A stretch of DNA of 64,000 nt, taken from positions 2,418,001 through 2,482,000 of the forward strand of contig JBBPUQ010000004.1 of the NCBI GenBank assembly GCA_038501195.1, in the 5' to 3' direction. Below the pieces are notes generated by a model. It searched no databases, was not told where the DNA came from, and saw nothing but the letters and a program-made list of their open reading frames with translations. Shown one piece after another: positions 1 through 11,600 of the stretch. The position numbers and the translations under genes were made by a program. Source of the stretch: Nemania diffusa. Lineage: Eukaryota > Ascomycota > Sordariomycetes > Xylariales > Xylariaceae. How positions within the stretch are numbered: position 1 is the stretch's first letter; the number at the start of each line of letters is the position of its first letter.

Positions 1-1
1 A

Positions 2-1598
2 CCATCCTCAGTTCAATCTAACTTTCCCCCTACCCCGCGAAGAAGAGAGCTTTCCCAAAAAGCCTCGACGGGGGCCTTACGCGTAGAGCCTACAACGACC
101 AGCGCCCAGCTCCTGCGCTTAAAGCGTTCATTACCCGCTATGCGACATACTCAATCACCCGCCAAGCATATTCCCTCTCGAGCTGACCGTCCCCCATCAC
201 GTGGGGAATCCCGCACAGATTTCTATCGTCCCCAATCATCTTTAAGACCGAAAACACCAGTAGAGCGAACCCGTCCCGCTTACGAGAGCAGCGCAGCCCA
301 GGCACGGAAGGGTCAGGTGCCTTTCCTGCCGGCCGGCGCTTCACAATCTCAATCACATCATGTAAACTCAAGGGCCTCCCGTTCATTCCGCCGGAATGAA
401 TCCGAGCAAGGGCCCGAAATCAGACCACTCTCTCGCGCACTATCTCGCAATGCGATCCGATCTCCTAGTCCGAGACGGTTCAAGAATGAGAAGTCAACGC
501 CTGAACCCGCTTGGCAGCAAATCAACAAACCGCGCCGCGTGCGCCACTTTGGGGACGGTCACGAATTAGACGGATTTGATGACCTACCAACCTCGGCTCA
601 AACAGAATCACGGTACACTAAGCAACCCATTGCCAGTGGTAATCGAACCAATTTCCGAAACAAAATTTACCAAAATGTCTTACCCGATCGCAATACACCC
701 AGCCCTGTCTCACCGTATTCTCCAGCCCGGGTCGATTCGCAACCCCGTTTCGCTCGGGATACCGCCGCCAGTCGCATAGCGCGAGAGACTAGCTTAGCCC
801 AGCGGGCACAACCTACTGCGCCTCTAGCCCCCTTAACTTCACAGCGAGTTGCACAGTTATCAACTCGGACGAATCTTAACCCTCCTGTTTCGCTCAATCA
901 CAGTCGATCCAAGAAGTCCCGAAAACCAACCCAGCTAAAACCACATTTGATTTCCAACCTCAATTCATCTAAGGATTCCAAAGGTATGAGCATCAAACGA
1001 TAGAAATCATTAAAGCATAACTAACCTAAGTTGAATAGTAATTAATGGAATGACGTATAATCCCGCAACTTTTCGATGGGAAGGTAACGAGAATGTGTTA
1101 AACGCGTTCGAAGTGCCAGCTTCGTCGCCGTCCACAACATCTTTACCCCAGACCATGATCCGTGAGAGAGATACCGCAACGCCACGACCAGTGTTAATTA
1201 CCAACATCAACACAAAGAAAGAAATTAGACGAATGGGCGATATGGTTTTTGATCCTCAAAACATGTGCTGGCTTGAGATCAAAACAGGTACACCAAGCGG
1301 CGCTCAGTCTGATGATCCAATGGCCGGCTTCGCTGCGTTAGAAGAAGAAGACCCTTTCAAAGACATTCCAGACCTCGAAGAAAAGGTTGCATCCACCGCT
1401 GGTCCTGGTCGTGTCAGTGACATCCGAGAAGATTGGCTTGTCGGTGAAGAGTTTGACGTCGGCCCAGAATTCGTGAGACGACAGCACGAAGAAGAGGCAC
1501 GTTGGCGACGAAAATGCGAGAAATGGACTGGCAAGGTCAGTCGCGATCGAAATGATTGGCGGTGGGCAATCCGTGATATTGTGATGCAAACTCATTAA
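2..1598 (+). CDS. byr4: Byr4/Bfa1-like septation regulator, 5'-truncated by the window edge
   Basis: Probable C-terminal part of a Byr4-type subunit of the two-component GAP that restrains the Spg1/Tem1 GTPase of the septation initiation network at the spindle pole body. Exons are <2-983 and 1039-1598. The frame is open from base 2 with no convincing start, so the N-terminus lies outside the window. The 55-nt intron (GTATGA donor, CTAAC branch, ATAG acceptor) joins in phase 1 and restores a V-I-N-G-M-T-Y-N-P motif. The first exon is Ser/Arg/Pro-rich and looks disordered. The second holds the conserved-looking parts: MTYNPATFRWEG, MVFDPQNMCW, an acidic EEEDPF..IPDL block and GEEFDVGPEF followed by a charged RRQHEEEARWRRK helix. 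The family call rests on remembered motif similarity, so the exact orthologue is less certain than the gene model. Confidence 0.78.
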
Positions 1599-4083
1599 GT
1601 TCGTCGAAATGGTAACGACGAAAACGGACACGGATTACACATGATAACGAAGAAACGATGCATACATTGGCGTTTAGAACGGACGCAACAAGCCTACAAA
1701 TTTTAATTCAAGAGACCGAAGCGATAATTACGGTTCCGATTCTCAATTGTACTTGATCACATACAGCTTGTTTGCTTTGAAGGAAATGTTAACGAGCGAT
1801 CCCAACGAAAGGCTGGGAGGATAGACGAGTCTGGTCATACGACGGCTTCGATCTGGGTATGAGGCTGCATAGAATTGGCTTTTACACTGGCTTGTATAGA
1901 TGGGCTCTCTGGCAAAGGCACTATTACGTGAGACGATATTAATGACCCTTCGTACTCATGATACGACTTTGTATATATAGATGACAGAAAAGCCGGTTTG
2001 GTCTAGGCAGGTCTTATAGACGAAAGAACAGCCGGAGCTTGTCGCTCGCAATAGCTAGTTCTTCGCCCCATCTGTCTTTTAAAGCTGTGATATTGCCATA
2101 ATAATCCCATTTAAAAAAACGCTTTGAGCCACTTGGAGAAACCCCTGGAACAACGATAGAAATGCCCTAAAAATACAAGAGAGGAAGAGGATATTGTGAT
2201 TCTATCTCAAATGCTATATCTAATTTGCCCCCTCTTATCGCCTCTTTTGGGGACTCGTTCCCTTCAACAACAAGAATATCATGCCGTCGCCCACCTAGAT
2301 ATGGTCCCAAAACCCGGACACCCTATGTAGGCTCTCGTATCAATGTCCAAGCCTTATTATTTCTAAGACATCTTTGTACACGACATCCCTATACTTTTAG
2401 TTTTCTCGAATACTAACAGCTTTATGCGAGAGAGTAGTTCGCTATTGTATATTTTCAGCGCTTTCGCTCATCTGTGAAGCCTTCAGACTAGGCTCTGCTA
2501 ACGACGTCCCTAGCCTCATTTCGGTGTCTTTCATGCTACCGTAAGAGCTCTACATAAATCGGTTTTCTTTTTTCCTCGCGGATAGTTTTATTTCTTAATT
2601 TTGAATACCTGTATCCTCTCTCTCGATGCTTCCAGCTCATTTGTAAGAGGCTTTCAAAGAACAAAATTTGAGTTGATTTTCCAAAGTCCCAAAGCCGAAT
2701 AATGGTTCAAAATAACCGCCAACTCAAATTTCCAATGAAATGTAAGTTTAAGACCCCAAACAATCAACAATCCTCCTCAGCTTTCAAATGGATTAGTCTA
2801 GAGTGAAGATAGGCCACGTATATCCACGAAGTCAGGTAGAAGCTATCTTGCAATTAAAGAAAGAATGTTAGTTAAAACCCATAATGTAGGTAATAGGAGC
2901 AGTAAAATCATTTGAGAGACGGATAGGCGTTGTCTTATTTACCATGTGTCAAGTGTGCATATGTCACTACCAAAATTTATTTGTCAACTTAATCGGTAAT
3001 CTATTTATTAACGCTAAATATCAGTGGCCTTTGATCATGGTTGGCATATAAAAGGGTGACACATCACACTATTAAACATAATTCTACATAGTAGCTATAG
3101 GTCTATTGTTGATTAGAGGATCACAGGTGCTAATAGAATTGGAGTTTCGTAGTTGATACGTGGGAGAATATTGGAGTTTCTTCTGATCATCCAACATTTG
3201 ATTTATATCTACACTATGTCTATACAACTAACTCTTTGGAAATTATAATCTACTCTATTTCAAACCTAGGCTTCTAATCGCACAGCTATTGCATTTTCTA
3301 TGCTCAATCCTGAGGACAGCTGCTTTTAGATCATTTGTGATAATTTAACTTCATGACACTTGAGTTAGAACCTATACCTGAATAAATTTTCTATTATGAA
3401 TACAGCCCTACGACGTTCAGTTACTAATAGCTAGCCGCTTCTGTAGACAGTGTAATATTGTAATACCTGTTTCAACATATACGTCCGCCCTCCGGGGGAT
3501 GCCGATGCAGTCATATAACATAGGAGTAAGTCGCCCTACGCAGCTTCCGACCAGCGGCTCAAATATATCTTACAAAACTATTGTAAATATCTTTATTTAT
3601 TTTTTATTATTATTTTTATTGCCACCCGGCGATGGACGGGCCAGCGGCCGGGAACTGTACGGGAACTGTGAAGGGCTCCACGAGCGTCGAGCTAGCAAAT
3701 GGCCGGATATACTTAAGCGCACCGGAGGATTAGGTACCTATGCCACCCAACCAGAAGACTTGCAATTGAAATCTAGTCCAGTTCTAGATGTTGAATGCAA
3801 GCAGGAAGAGCTTTTCCCGTGCTTGGCCATATCTAACCAATCCGCATAGTCGCGTGCGGATAGATACCGCGTATTCTTGCTGAGAATAGTGGGCTGCGGA
3901 ATTGGTCTTGTGAGATAGTCAAATTTTCGGGCCATTTGGAGACGAGGCGCATGGAGCCGTGAGAAGCCGTAGCTATAGATGATCAGAGTAGCCGATGTCT
4001 ATTCCGCTGCGTAAGTGATCGTGGTCTCTCTCTCCTGAGTGCTTCTTTCTTGGTAGTATCGTGACCCCGAGAGTTACACCACC
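1599..4083. other. Intergenic region, no supported gene
   Basis: AT-leaning sequence with only short unlinked ORFs. A TATA-like TATAAAAGG lies at 3047-3055, but no credible coding sequence follows it. A short GC-rich patch (about 3630-3740) interrupts the AT-rich DNA. The last 100 bases or so are the likely leader of the dehydratase gene. Confidence 0.6.
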
Positions 4084-6045
4084 ATGACGTGCGAGTCAGA
4101 TTGCAAAAGCTGCACTGCATCATGCAGCAGCAGCAAAGCACCGGTCGACATCGAAGACTATAAAGCAGAGACTCAGAGGCTTCAAGCGCGAGTCAAGGAG
4201 CTCGAGCAGCGACTCTCAGAACAGACACTCAACAGCAGTTCGATAATCGCTCCCCAGGATGCAACACCAAAGAAGCCCCTGAGATCGGCGGCTTGGTTCG
4301 ACCGGCCTGATGATCGCATCAACCAAGCGCTGTATATCGAGCGGTACCTCAACTACGGGCTGACGAAGGAAGAACTGCTGTCAGGAAAGCCGATCATCGG
4401 CATCGCCCAGTCTGGATCGGACTTGGCCCCCTGCAACAGACACCATCAGATACTAGCAAAGCGGGTGCGCGAAGGTATCCGGTCCGCAGGAGGCATCGCC
4501 TTTGAATTCCCCACACACCCGATTCAGGAAACTTCCAGAAGACCCACAGCTACGCTCGACCGGAATCTCGCGTATCTGTCTCTGGTCGAGTTGCTATATG
4601 CATACCCGTTCGACGGCGTGGTGCTGCTGACGGGATGTGACAAGACGACGCCTGCGTGCCTTATGGCCGCCGCAACTATGAATATCCCAGCTATATGTCT
4701 TAACGTCGGGCCGATGCTGAATGGTTGGACAAAAGGGGAGAGAATGGGTTCCGGAACAGTCGTGTGGCAGGCCCGGGAACTCCACGCCGCTGGTCACATA
4801 GATGACGACCAGGTCATGGACATGGTGGCCTCCGGCACGCCATCTGCGGGACACTGCAATACGATGGGCACGGCGTCTACGATGAACGCACTCGCCGAGG
4901 CCTTAGGAATGGCGCTTCCCGGTTCCGCTGCTGTCCCGGCTGTCTATCGTGAGCGCGCGCAGCTTGCCTATAGCACCGGCGAGCGCATCGTCGACATGGT
5001 GCGTGAGGACCTAAAACCTAGCGACATTATGACGCGGAAGGCGTTTGAGAACGCGATAGTAGCGAACACAGCTATAGGCGGGAGCACGAACGCCCCAATT
5101 CACTTGAATGCCGTCGCAAAGCACATCGGTGTTCCTCTTGACTTAGACGACTGGGACCGCATGGGCTTCGAGATTCCACTTCTCCTTAATATGTTGCCCG
5201 CCGGCGAATTTCTAGGAGAGGAGTACTACCGCGCCGGCGGCTTGCCCGCTGTCCTCGCGGAACTCATGGACGTAGGCGCATTGCCGCACCCCGACGCATT
5301 GACTGCCAACGGACGTAGCATCGGTGACAACGTACGGGGTAAGAATACATGGGATACGAAAACAATACGCCCGTTCTCAAATCCTCTGAAGACCAACGCG
5401 GGCTTCGTGCACTTAAAGGGCACACTATTTGACAGCGCTATTATGAAAACGTCTGTCATCTCCCCAGCGTTCCGAAAAGCATTCCTCGAGAACCCGGACG
5501 ACCCCAACGCCTTCGAGGGCAAAGTGGCCGTCTTCGACGGACCGGAGGACTACCACAAGAACGTCGACAAGGCCTCTATAGACGAGCGCACGATCCTCGT
5601 CATGCGCGGCGTCGGACCGCTGGGGTATCCGGGCGCCGCCGAGGTCGTCAACATGCGAGCCCCCAGCCACCTCCTCAAGCGCGGCATCAGCGACCTCCCC
5701 TGCATCGGGGACGGGCGCCAGAGCGGGACGTCGGGGTCCCCCTCCATCCTCAACGCGACGCCCGAGGCGGCCGACGGCGGGAACCTCGCGCTGCTGAGAG
5801 ACGGGGACGTCGTCCGCGTGGATCTGAATAAACGCCGTGTTGACATCGTGATCTCGGAGGAGGAACTGGCCTCTAGGAGAAAGGAGTTGGATGATAAGGG
5901 ATACCCTATCCCAGAGAGTCACACGCCTTGGCAAGACATCTTCCGAAGAGAGGTGGGCGGACTTAGCGAGGGGATGGTTCTTAAGCGTGCACCACAGTTT
6001 CAGCGTGTGGCACAGAATTTCCCGCCACCTCGGGATAACCACTAG
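4084..6045 (+). CDS. IlvD/Edd-family dehydratase, sugar-acid (pentonate) dehydratase type
   Basis: Intronless 653-residue Fe-S dehydratase of the IlvD/Edd superfamily, which removes water from 2,3-dihydroxy acids or aldonic acids. The cluster-ligand cysteines are in place: SDLAPCN (C117), TGCDKTTP (C185, with K187) and [10 protein letters not shown] (C258). [13 protein letters not shown] and the GRQSGTSG loop with its serines (547, 550) follow. The block GPMLNG..KGER.GSGT resembles L-arabonate/pentonate dehydratases more than anabolic Ilv3. There is no evident mitochondrial presequence; residues 1-60 are acidic and helical. This fits a cytosolic sugar-acid role, but substrate specificity is inference. 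The start has a good context (CACCATG). The N-terminus carries an unusual C3-x3-C7-x2-C10-x3-C14 cluster followed by a heptad-like coiled coil (about 22-48). Confidence 0.94.
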   Translation: MTCESDCKSCTASCSSSKAPVDIEDYKAETQRLQARVKELEQRLSEQTLNSSSIIAPQDATPKKPLRSAAWFDRPDDRINQALYIERYLNYGLTKEELLSGKPIIGIAQSGSDLAPCNRHHQILAKRVREGIRSAGGIAFEFPTHPIQETSRRPTATLDRNLAYLSLVELLYAYPFDGVVLLTGCDKTTPACLMAAATMNIPAICLNVGPMLNGWTKGERMGSGTVVWQARELHAAGHIDDDQVMDMVASGTPSAGHCNTMGTASTMNALAEALGMALPGSAAVPAVYRERAQLAYSTGERIVDMVREDLKPSDIMTRKAFENAIVANTAIGGSTNAPIHLNAVAKHIGVPLDLDDWDRMGFEIPLLLNMLPAGEFLGEEYYRAGGLPAVLAELMDVGALPHPDALTANGRSIGDNVRGKNTWDTKTIRPFSNPLKTNAGFVHLKGTLFDSAIMKTSVISPAFRKAFLENPDDPNAFEGKVAVFDGPEDYHKNVDKASIDERTILVMRGVGPLGYPGAAEVVNMRAPSHLLKRGISDLPCIGDGRQSGTSGSPSILNATPEAADGGNLALLRDGDVVRVDLNKRRVDIVISEEELASRRKELDDKGYPIPESHTPWQDIFRREVGGLSEGMVLKRAPQFQRVAQNFPPPRDNH

Positions 6046-8442
6046 ATGGCTATTCTCACGAAAGGTGTTGTTTCGAAGTACAGCACGAGTGCTCCTGGTG
6101 AGGGATATAATAACGTTCATAATGATGGCCAGCTACCAATTTCACATTATAGAATAAATTGCATAGGGGCTCCAATAGTTGCTGAATAATTAGATATACA
6201 TGGGAGTAGTTTGCTCTTACTTGGTCGATTGTTTATCAGTTAATATATTATGTTTAATTCTTCTTCCAGTCACTGCCTCCAACTTCGTCCTCGATCTATA
6301 TAATCACGTGTACCTATCTATATCCTCAATGACCCCCCGCGACTATCATTTAATCTTCTAGGTAAGCCATTGTGCAGCTATTCAAAGGATTTTCTGAACA
6401 AGGTCAAATTTTTCCAATTCACTTGAGTCGCTTTAGAAATACGAACCTGATCGAGGTATCTTTACTACTAGCAGCTTTCTATGACAACAACCACGATAGA
6501 GTTGGCGTCAAAATATAGGGGTTACTGGTCTGCCTATATATTGCAGGTGGGTTTCATAGTCGTATAATACCGGATAAAATACGTAATACATGGTAATTGT
6601 AACCTACTGGAGAAGGGTATATAATCATCCGTGAGGCTCCTCCAAACCTTTATTGCCATTTTGGGCGTTGTAATACCAACCAGAGCCTGGTGTCTTCCTG
6701 TAACGCTTATACTATATTCGTATTTTAACAAATATAGAGTTAGCTCCGCTTAGGACTCCAGGTCAAGAGCCAACTCCTTGAATGACTAGCAGATCGGGTA
6801 TTCAGACCTAATTTACATATTTGCGTTCATATTTAGCTATTTTCATCTGCGCACCTCGACTTTCTTACCCTGCTTCCCTTCGATCCTCTGTCTATTACTA
6901 GTTACCACTATTGCGACCATTTAATTTCTATCTAACTACTCTTTCACCTATGTCCCTATACTTTTTAGACTTACTTATCAATGGAGTTTGTAGGAAGTAG
7001 ATTATGTCTATGTGCAAGAGCAGGTTGAACCGCTTTACTGAAGAGTTCTACATCTTTAATACCCTCTCTGAATTAAGGAACTAGTCCTAGCATGTCTACA
7101 ACTTTCTACATTTCTAATATTGTCAGTTGCGTCTTAACAGTGGCAACACCTCTGGCTGACAGTGATACGAAAGGATAGACAAAATATTTTAACTTATACT
7201 AGGTTTTAGAAACTGGGTTCGTTTGCCACAGTGGCTGTTGACATGTTAGATGCAATAATTCTTTACTATTTATTACTGGGACGATGTAAGACCATTATTT
7301 TGTGGTATTATTAGTTGCATCATGCAATTACTCAGATGATAATCGTTATCAAAGCAAGTTGATAGCGTATATGGAAAAGAATGACATGAGATACTTGTAG
7401 GGGCTTACATAATAACGGCTATTCTTTTTTCCCCTTTGAAAACTATTCGCTGGATACTATGATATACTCAGCTATTAACATCTGTTCTATAGTTCTCACT
7501 ACTTGTAGTTAATCGACCATTCGAATTTCGAGGCCAAGGGCAAGCCTAGATCACGATACAGTCATGTATGTAAGCATCAATTCGCTCAGATAGTGTCATG
7601 CATTCACCGACATTCCTATTCAGGTGTAGGGTACTCTGTATGCTCCGTTTCATCATGTTTAGCTAGGGGCTGGCAATATTAGCCCGAGCCCGTGGTAACC
7701 GACTCATCCGATAGAGCCGATGCCTTATCTTCTTTCAGCTCCTCATCGTTGCATACATAATAGGGGATGGATGGGCTTGTATTTGCCAGGAATTGCGCAG
7801 TTAGTCGGGCCCTTCGAGTCCCGTGGAGCACCATGCAGACCGCTGCGACCGTCGTATAGGTAATATGTAGTCGGACAGCCCCAGTTTCCTAGTCGGAGAG
7901 TCTCGTTCCCTGCAGCTGATCGCTCAGTTAGGGCCGACCAAGCACGTCCAGCCGGGCCAGTCAACCCGGTCTGCAGGCGCTTAATCTGCGGCGACCCCGG
8001 ATCTCAATGGGGTAGATATCGTCGCGACGCATACCCACCGAAACGGCAGCTGTCGGGGCGAGACGACCGACATACCAAATGAAGAATCCGATGCAGAATA
8101 GCACCGGTTATCATAGCCAACGCTGAGTCGGATCATTGAGTTACCTAGATTGATTATTGATCTCGATCGACCGCGTGGCCATAAGATTTTAATTTTGTTT
8201 TTCGCCTCCGTCCACGAAAAGGACGGTGAGCCAAGAGATAATGTCATCTTACTCAGCAAGTCGGTGATGGCCTGAGAGTACAATGAGTGGCTGCTCAGCG
8301 CTGATGCGCTGAGCTTGGAATGCATAAGCATAATAATTAATGTACGTATAGAACAGCCTGAGAAAACCGGCTGGCATTTCGAGGCTGTACAGCCTCCACG
8401 CCCGAAGCAGACCCCGTCTAGTTGCATGACAAGATTCGACAG

Positions 8443-8664
8443 TGTTCTCGACGTGGGATCATAATATTCCAGCCGGCGCCGGGAACAGTCAGCAAAGCTA
8501 CCAGTCTATCTACTTGTACATGCTAAATACAGTACACCACTATGTACTGTATAAAGTGTATATAGTGTGTGTAACGAATGTAGTGTACCTATGCCGCACG
8601 TGTATGCAGCTAACGTTGGTAGATCTTCCTTAGTGCAACACCAACATTGGCGCTGTTGGCGGGC
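8443..8664 (+). mobile_element. Possible solo LTR plus primer-binding site of a retrotransposon (relic)
   Basis: A 204-bp segment begins TGTT and ends AACA (8443-8646). It is followed at once by TTGGCGCTGTTGGCGGGC (8647-8664), which has the TGG-GCGC start of a tRNA primer-binding site. The segment contains a perfect hairpin (8527-8552, 10-bp arms, 6-nt loop) and a TAGTGCAACACCAACA end, as seen in retrotransposon LTRs. I found no second LTR copy and no gag/pol reading frame beside it, and target-site duplications were not established. It may be a coincidence of short motifs. Confidence 0.27.
8527..8552. repeat. Perfect inverted repeat (hairpin)
   Basis: ATACAGTACA and TGTACTGTAT are exact reverse complements separated by CCACTA. 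It lies inside the putative LTR, where it could be an RNA hairpin of the R/U5 region, or it may be an isolated palindrome. Confidence 0.7.
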
Positions 8665-11600
8665 TAGTAATCCCTCATACCTACTCGATCCTTTATCGGC
8701 AGTTGTATTCTGTATAGCGCAAGTAGATATTGTGCCGAGTAGCGAGGAGGATTTCCTACTCCGTTATTATCAACCCTACTCCTCCCCCACGCACAACTGC
8801 AGGCTTACGGCGCAGCAAAGATGTTCCTTGTGCTTCTCTATCCAGCACCGGCTAGATCGTTGTGAGCTTATTTCAACAGCAAAGGACAAGAAACAATGCA
8901 AGACATCGTAGGGTAGTTTCACTAGCTCCGGGTGCGCTAGAGTCTAGTGTGTGCGTACAATAGCAGTGGTGAGGAAAATAGGCTCGAAATAAAAATAAAG
9001 CATCGTGCGTCGGCCCTAGCTCTGTCGGTACCAAGACTCCACCGCGCCAGGAACACCCAGCGAGACCTCGTCTTCGATAGGGGTACCCACGCCGCAGTGT
9101 TGCCGGCCCGTGATACATTAGCGGCAAAACCCTGACCTTCACGGCAGCTTCAAGTTATTGGTACCCCCTTTGAGCCTCAAATCAACATGCCGAGGGACAT
9201 GGTTAACGCCATATGATATGATATACGAATTGCGCAACGCCGAATAGCTTACCGGCATATGCAATATATCTGCCCATTTACCTCTCGCTTCCCCACTTGC
9301 ATTTCTATACGACCTAGATAGTGTAAGCAAAGATAGCCTGCATCTATAATACTACTAGCCATACTAATGTGAAACATGCTATGTCTTGGGATATAGAGAG
9401 CAGGTAGCGAGTACATGCTATAGAGGCATGTCCCCTCTTCCACGATACTGTCTTAGCTCTTGGTGATCGTGTATTACCAAATAATAGCTAGGGGGCTTTG
9501 AAGGGTCTTGTCAGGGTCTTTTCTCAATCTTTTTATGGAAGAGAACTGCGACGTTATACCGCCACAGTACCGAAACTGGATGTTAACTACGACGCGGGCA
9601 CTTGGCTACCTACAGTGGCTTATTTGTGTCCAGCTTAGGATCGTTACAAGTTCGTGCCTGGCTACCAACTGGTATTACTATGACGGCCATGTCACGTCGT
9701 TCGATAGTCTGTGTTTTGTAAATAAGTGAATAGCTGAGTAATTTGGATCTGACAGGCATCTACATCTACTATGCACAAACAATTCGTATACGATTAGATC
9801 GCTAGATATGCCGTCGTTACAGTAAGATCATATTTAAAGTGAAAACTGTACTACCAACGCTTGTAAACTGAGACGTCTTTATTGCCTAGATATTATATAC
9901 CAAAGTAAATGAGATCACCACCTCTAAACCATGCTTACTGCAATATCATATATTATAGTAATTCAAATGCATATGTGAACCGGAATCTTGCGGAACGATC
10001 TTGGATGAACATGATTTGAAATAACAATGTTTAATCAGGTTTTGGGATATACCAGGCGTGGCGTTTACATAGAATAACCAGGTGTCAGTCCAAATATCGC
10101 TTTACCTTTTAAAGGACGTTACACAACGCAAATAATGGCTTGCAGCCGCACCGAGGTCTATGTTGCTACGCTTTTAGGACACTTTGTGGGATTTCTTCAT
10201 GTAGATTTCCAACACGGTGTATGCATCGTCTTCATGCTTGCATCGTATGTAACTAGGGTCCAGGCCCACCAATCGCCTTCATTATCGCACGTGGCACTAG
10301 CCTGTCAAAATAGATAATAAAAAGACTGATGTGTTGCGTTATATATATGTAGACACTACATGTTTAGGACCAGAAGGTTGAATTATCTGGGTTGCGATAG
10401 CCGCTTGTTCGTGCAGAGAGATGAGATCTCTCGGCATCCGTTCACTTGGTAACTATACTATCTCTTTACTCTATTAGTTCTTGTTGTCACTTCTATTATT
10501 AGACCTTGAATATATTGCATTAATACTCCACGTGTTTCCATATTAGTCTAGTGTTTGGTTTTGTTCGTTCGTAGTATTCCGGCTTTCTGTTGTCAAACAG
10601 ATCAAGCCCATATTATATATTGCTTGCCGAAGCTAAGCAAGACAAGGAAATCTTCATACACACTGGGTGGCGTGATTTACAGGAAATCCCCGTAAATTCA
10701 AAAGAATAGCTGTACTTGTAGGAACACAGAAGGCGTTTAAAAAGCGTTATGGAAATCATCGAATCCGGAGAGGGTTACATTTGATCAGCTGATCTGTTGC
10801 TCAAGTGAAAGTATATGTGCCGGCCAAACGGCACTGTATCCCAGGGATCTGTGAGTGGCCAACTAGACTAGCTGTCATAGATGTGTGGGTTGTATCCGTA
10901 GCTCCATTTAGAACACACGCCCGGCCGGCAACTTTTAACGGGGCCTAGATACCTGACCACCCCATAGTGCTCCGCGAATCTAACTTGAAGATTTTGCGGG
11001 CTTCCCCGATCTAGGAGATTATCTAGACTAGATTAGTCCTACAGATATCCAAAGAAAAAAAAATTACCAGAATACTTCGCTTGCGCTTGTCTAGACAGCC
11101 TAACTATACCTAGTAAATAATATCTAGTAATCTGGCTTAGAGCACTTAGAATACTGGCTATCAGTACCGAACAGAAAACCTTGTGTCCTGACTTAACTGT
11201 TAAGAAGGCCTAACGAATACTAGGCTATATTTGTGTGGGATGACTGCAGTAGTCATGATTGGCATTCGTCTAGTGGATTGGTGCTTTAAAGAAAACTTGT
11301 GTGAGTTACACTCTCCCCAGGTAAGGGGCATAGAGGCTTCACATGACAATCTCGCCGTCGGCTACAATGCCTACTTACTTACAATGCGAGATACCTAGGT
11401 ATCTGATAAAAGGATCCGCTATCATGTTGAGGAGCGGGGAATTTTGTGCTAAGAGATAACTTAAGTAATGATCAGTAATATAGGGTTCTATCTGGGGGAG
11501 AGGCACCGAGTTCCCTCACAGGACCCAATTTAGATATCCATGCGAGGTGGCATTGGGAATGCCTTCATAGGAATGGACAATGGGAACCTGATGCAACGCT

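Noticed and set aside
2225..3849. ORFs of 63 and 116 codons before the dehydratase
   Set aside because: The first lacks features. The second spans an AT-rich run and a GC patch with no protein-like pattern.
4084..6045. Mitochondrial dihydroxy-acid dehydratase Ilv3
   Set aside because: There is no targeting peptide, and the GPMLNG..KGER.GSGT block resembles sugar-acid dehydratases. It remains a possible alternative.
7790..7830. tRNA B-box-like CTTCGAGTCCC
   Set aside because: No matching A box, anticodon arm or acceptor stem could be formed around it.
7743..8427. Two minus-strand ORFs (73 and 148 codons)
   Set aside because: No recognisable domain, low-complexity Ser-rich composition and no splice link; probably chance or decayed repeat sequence.
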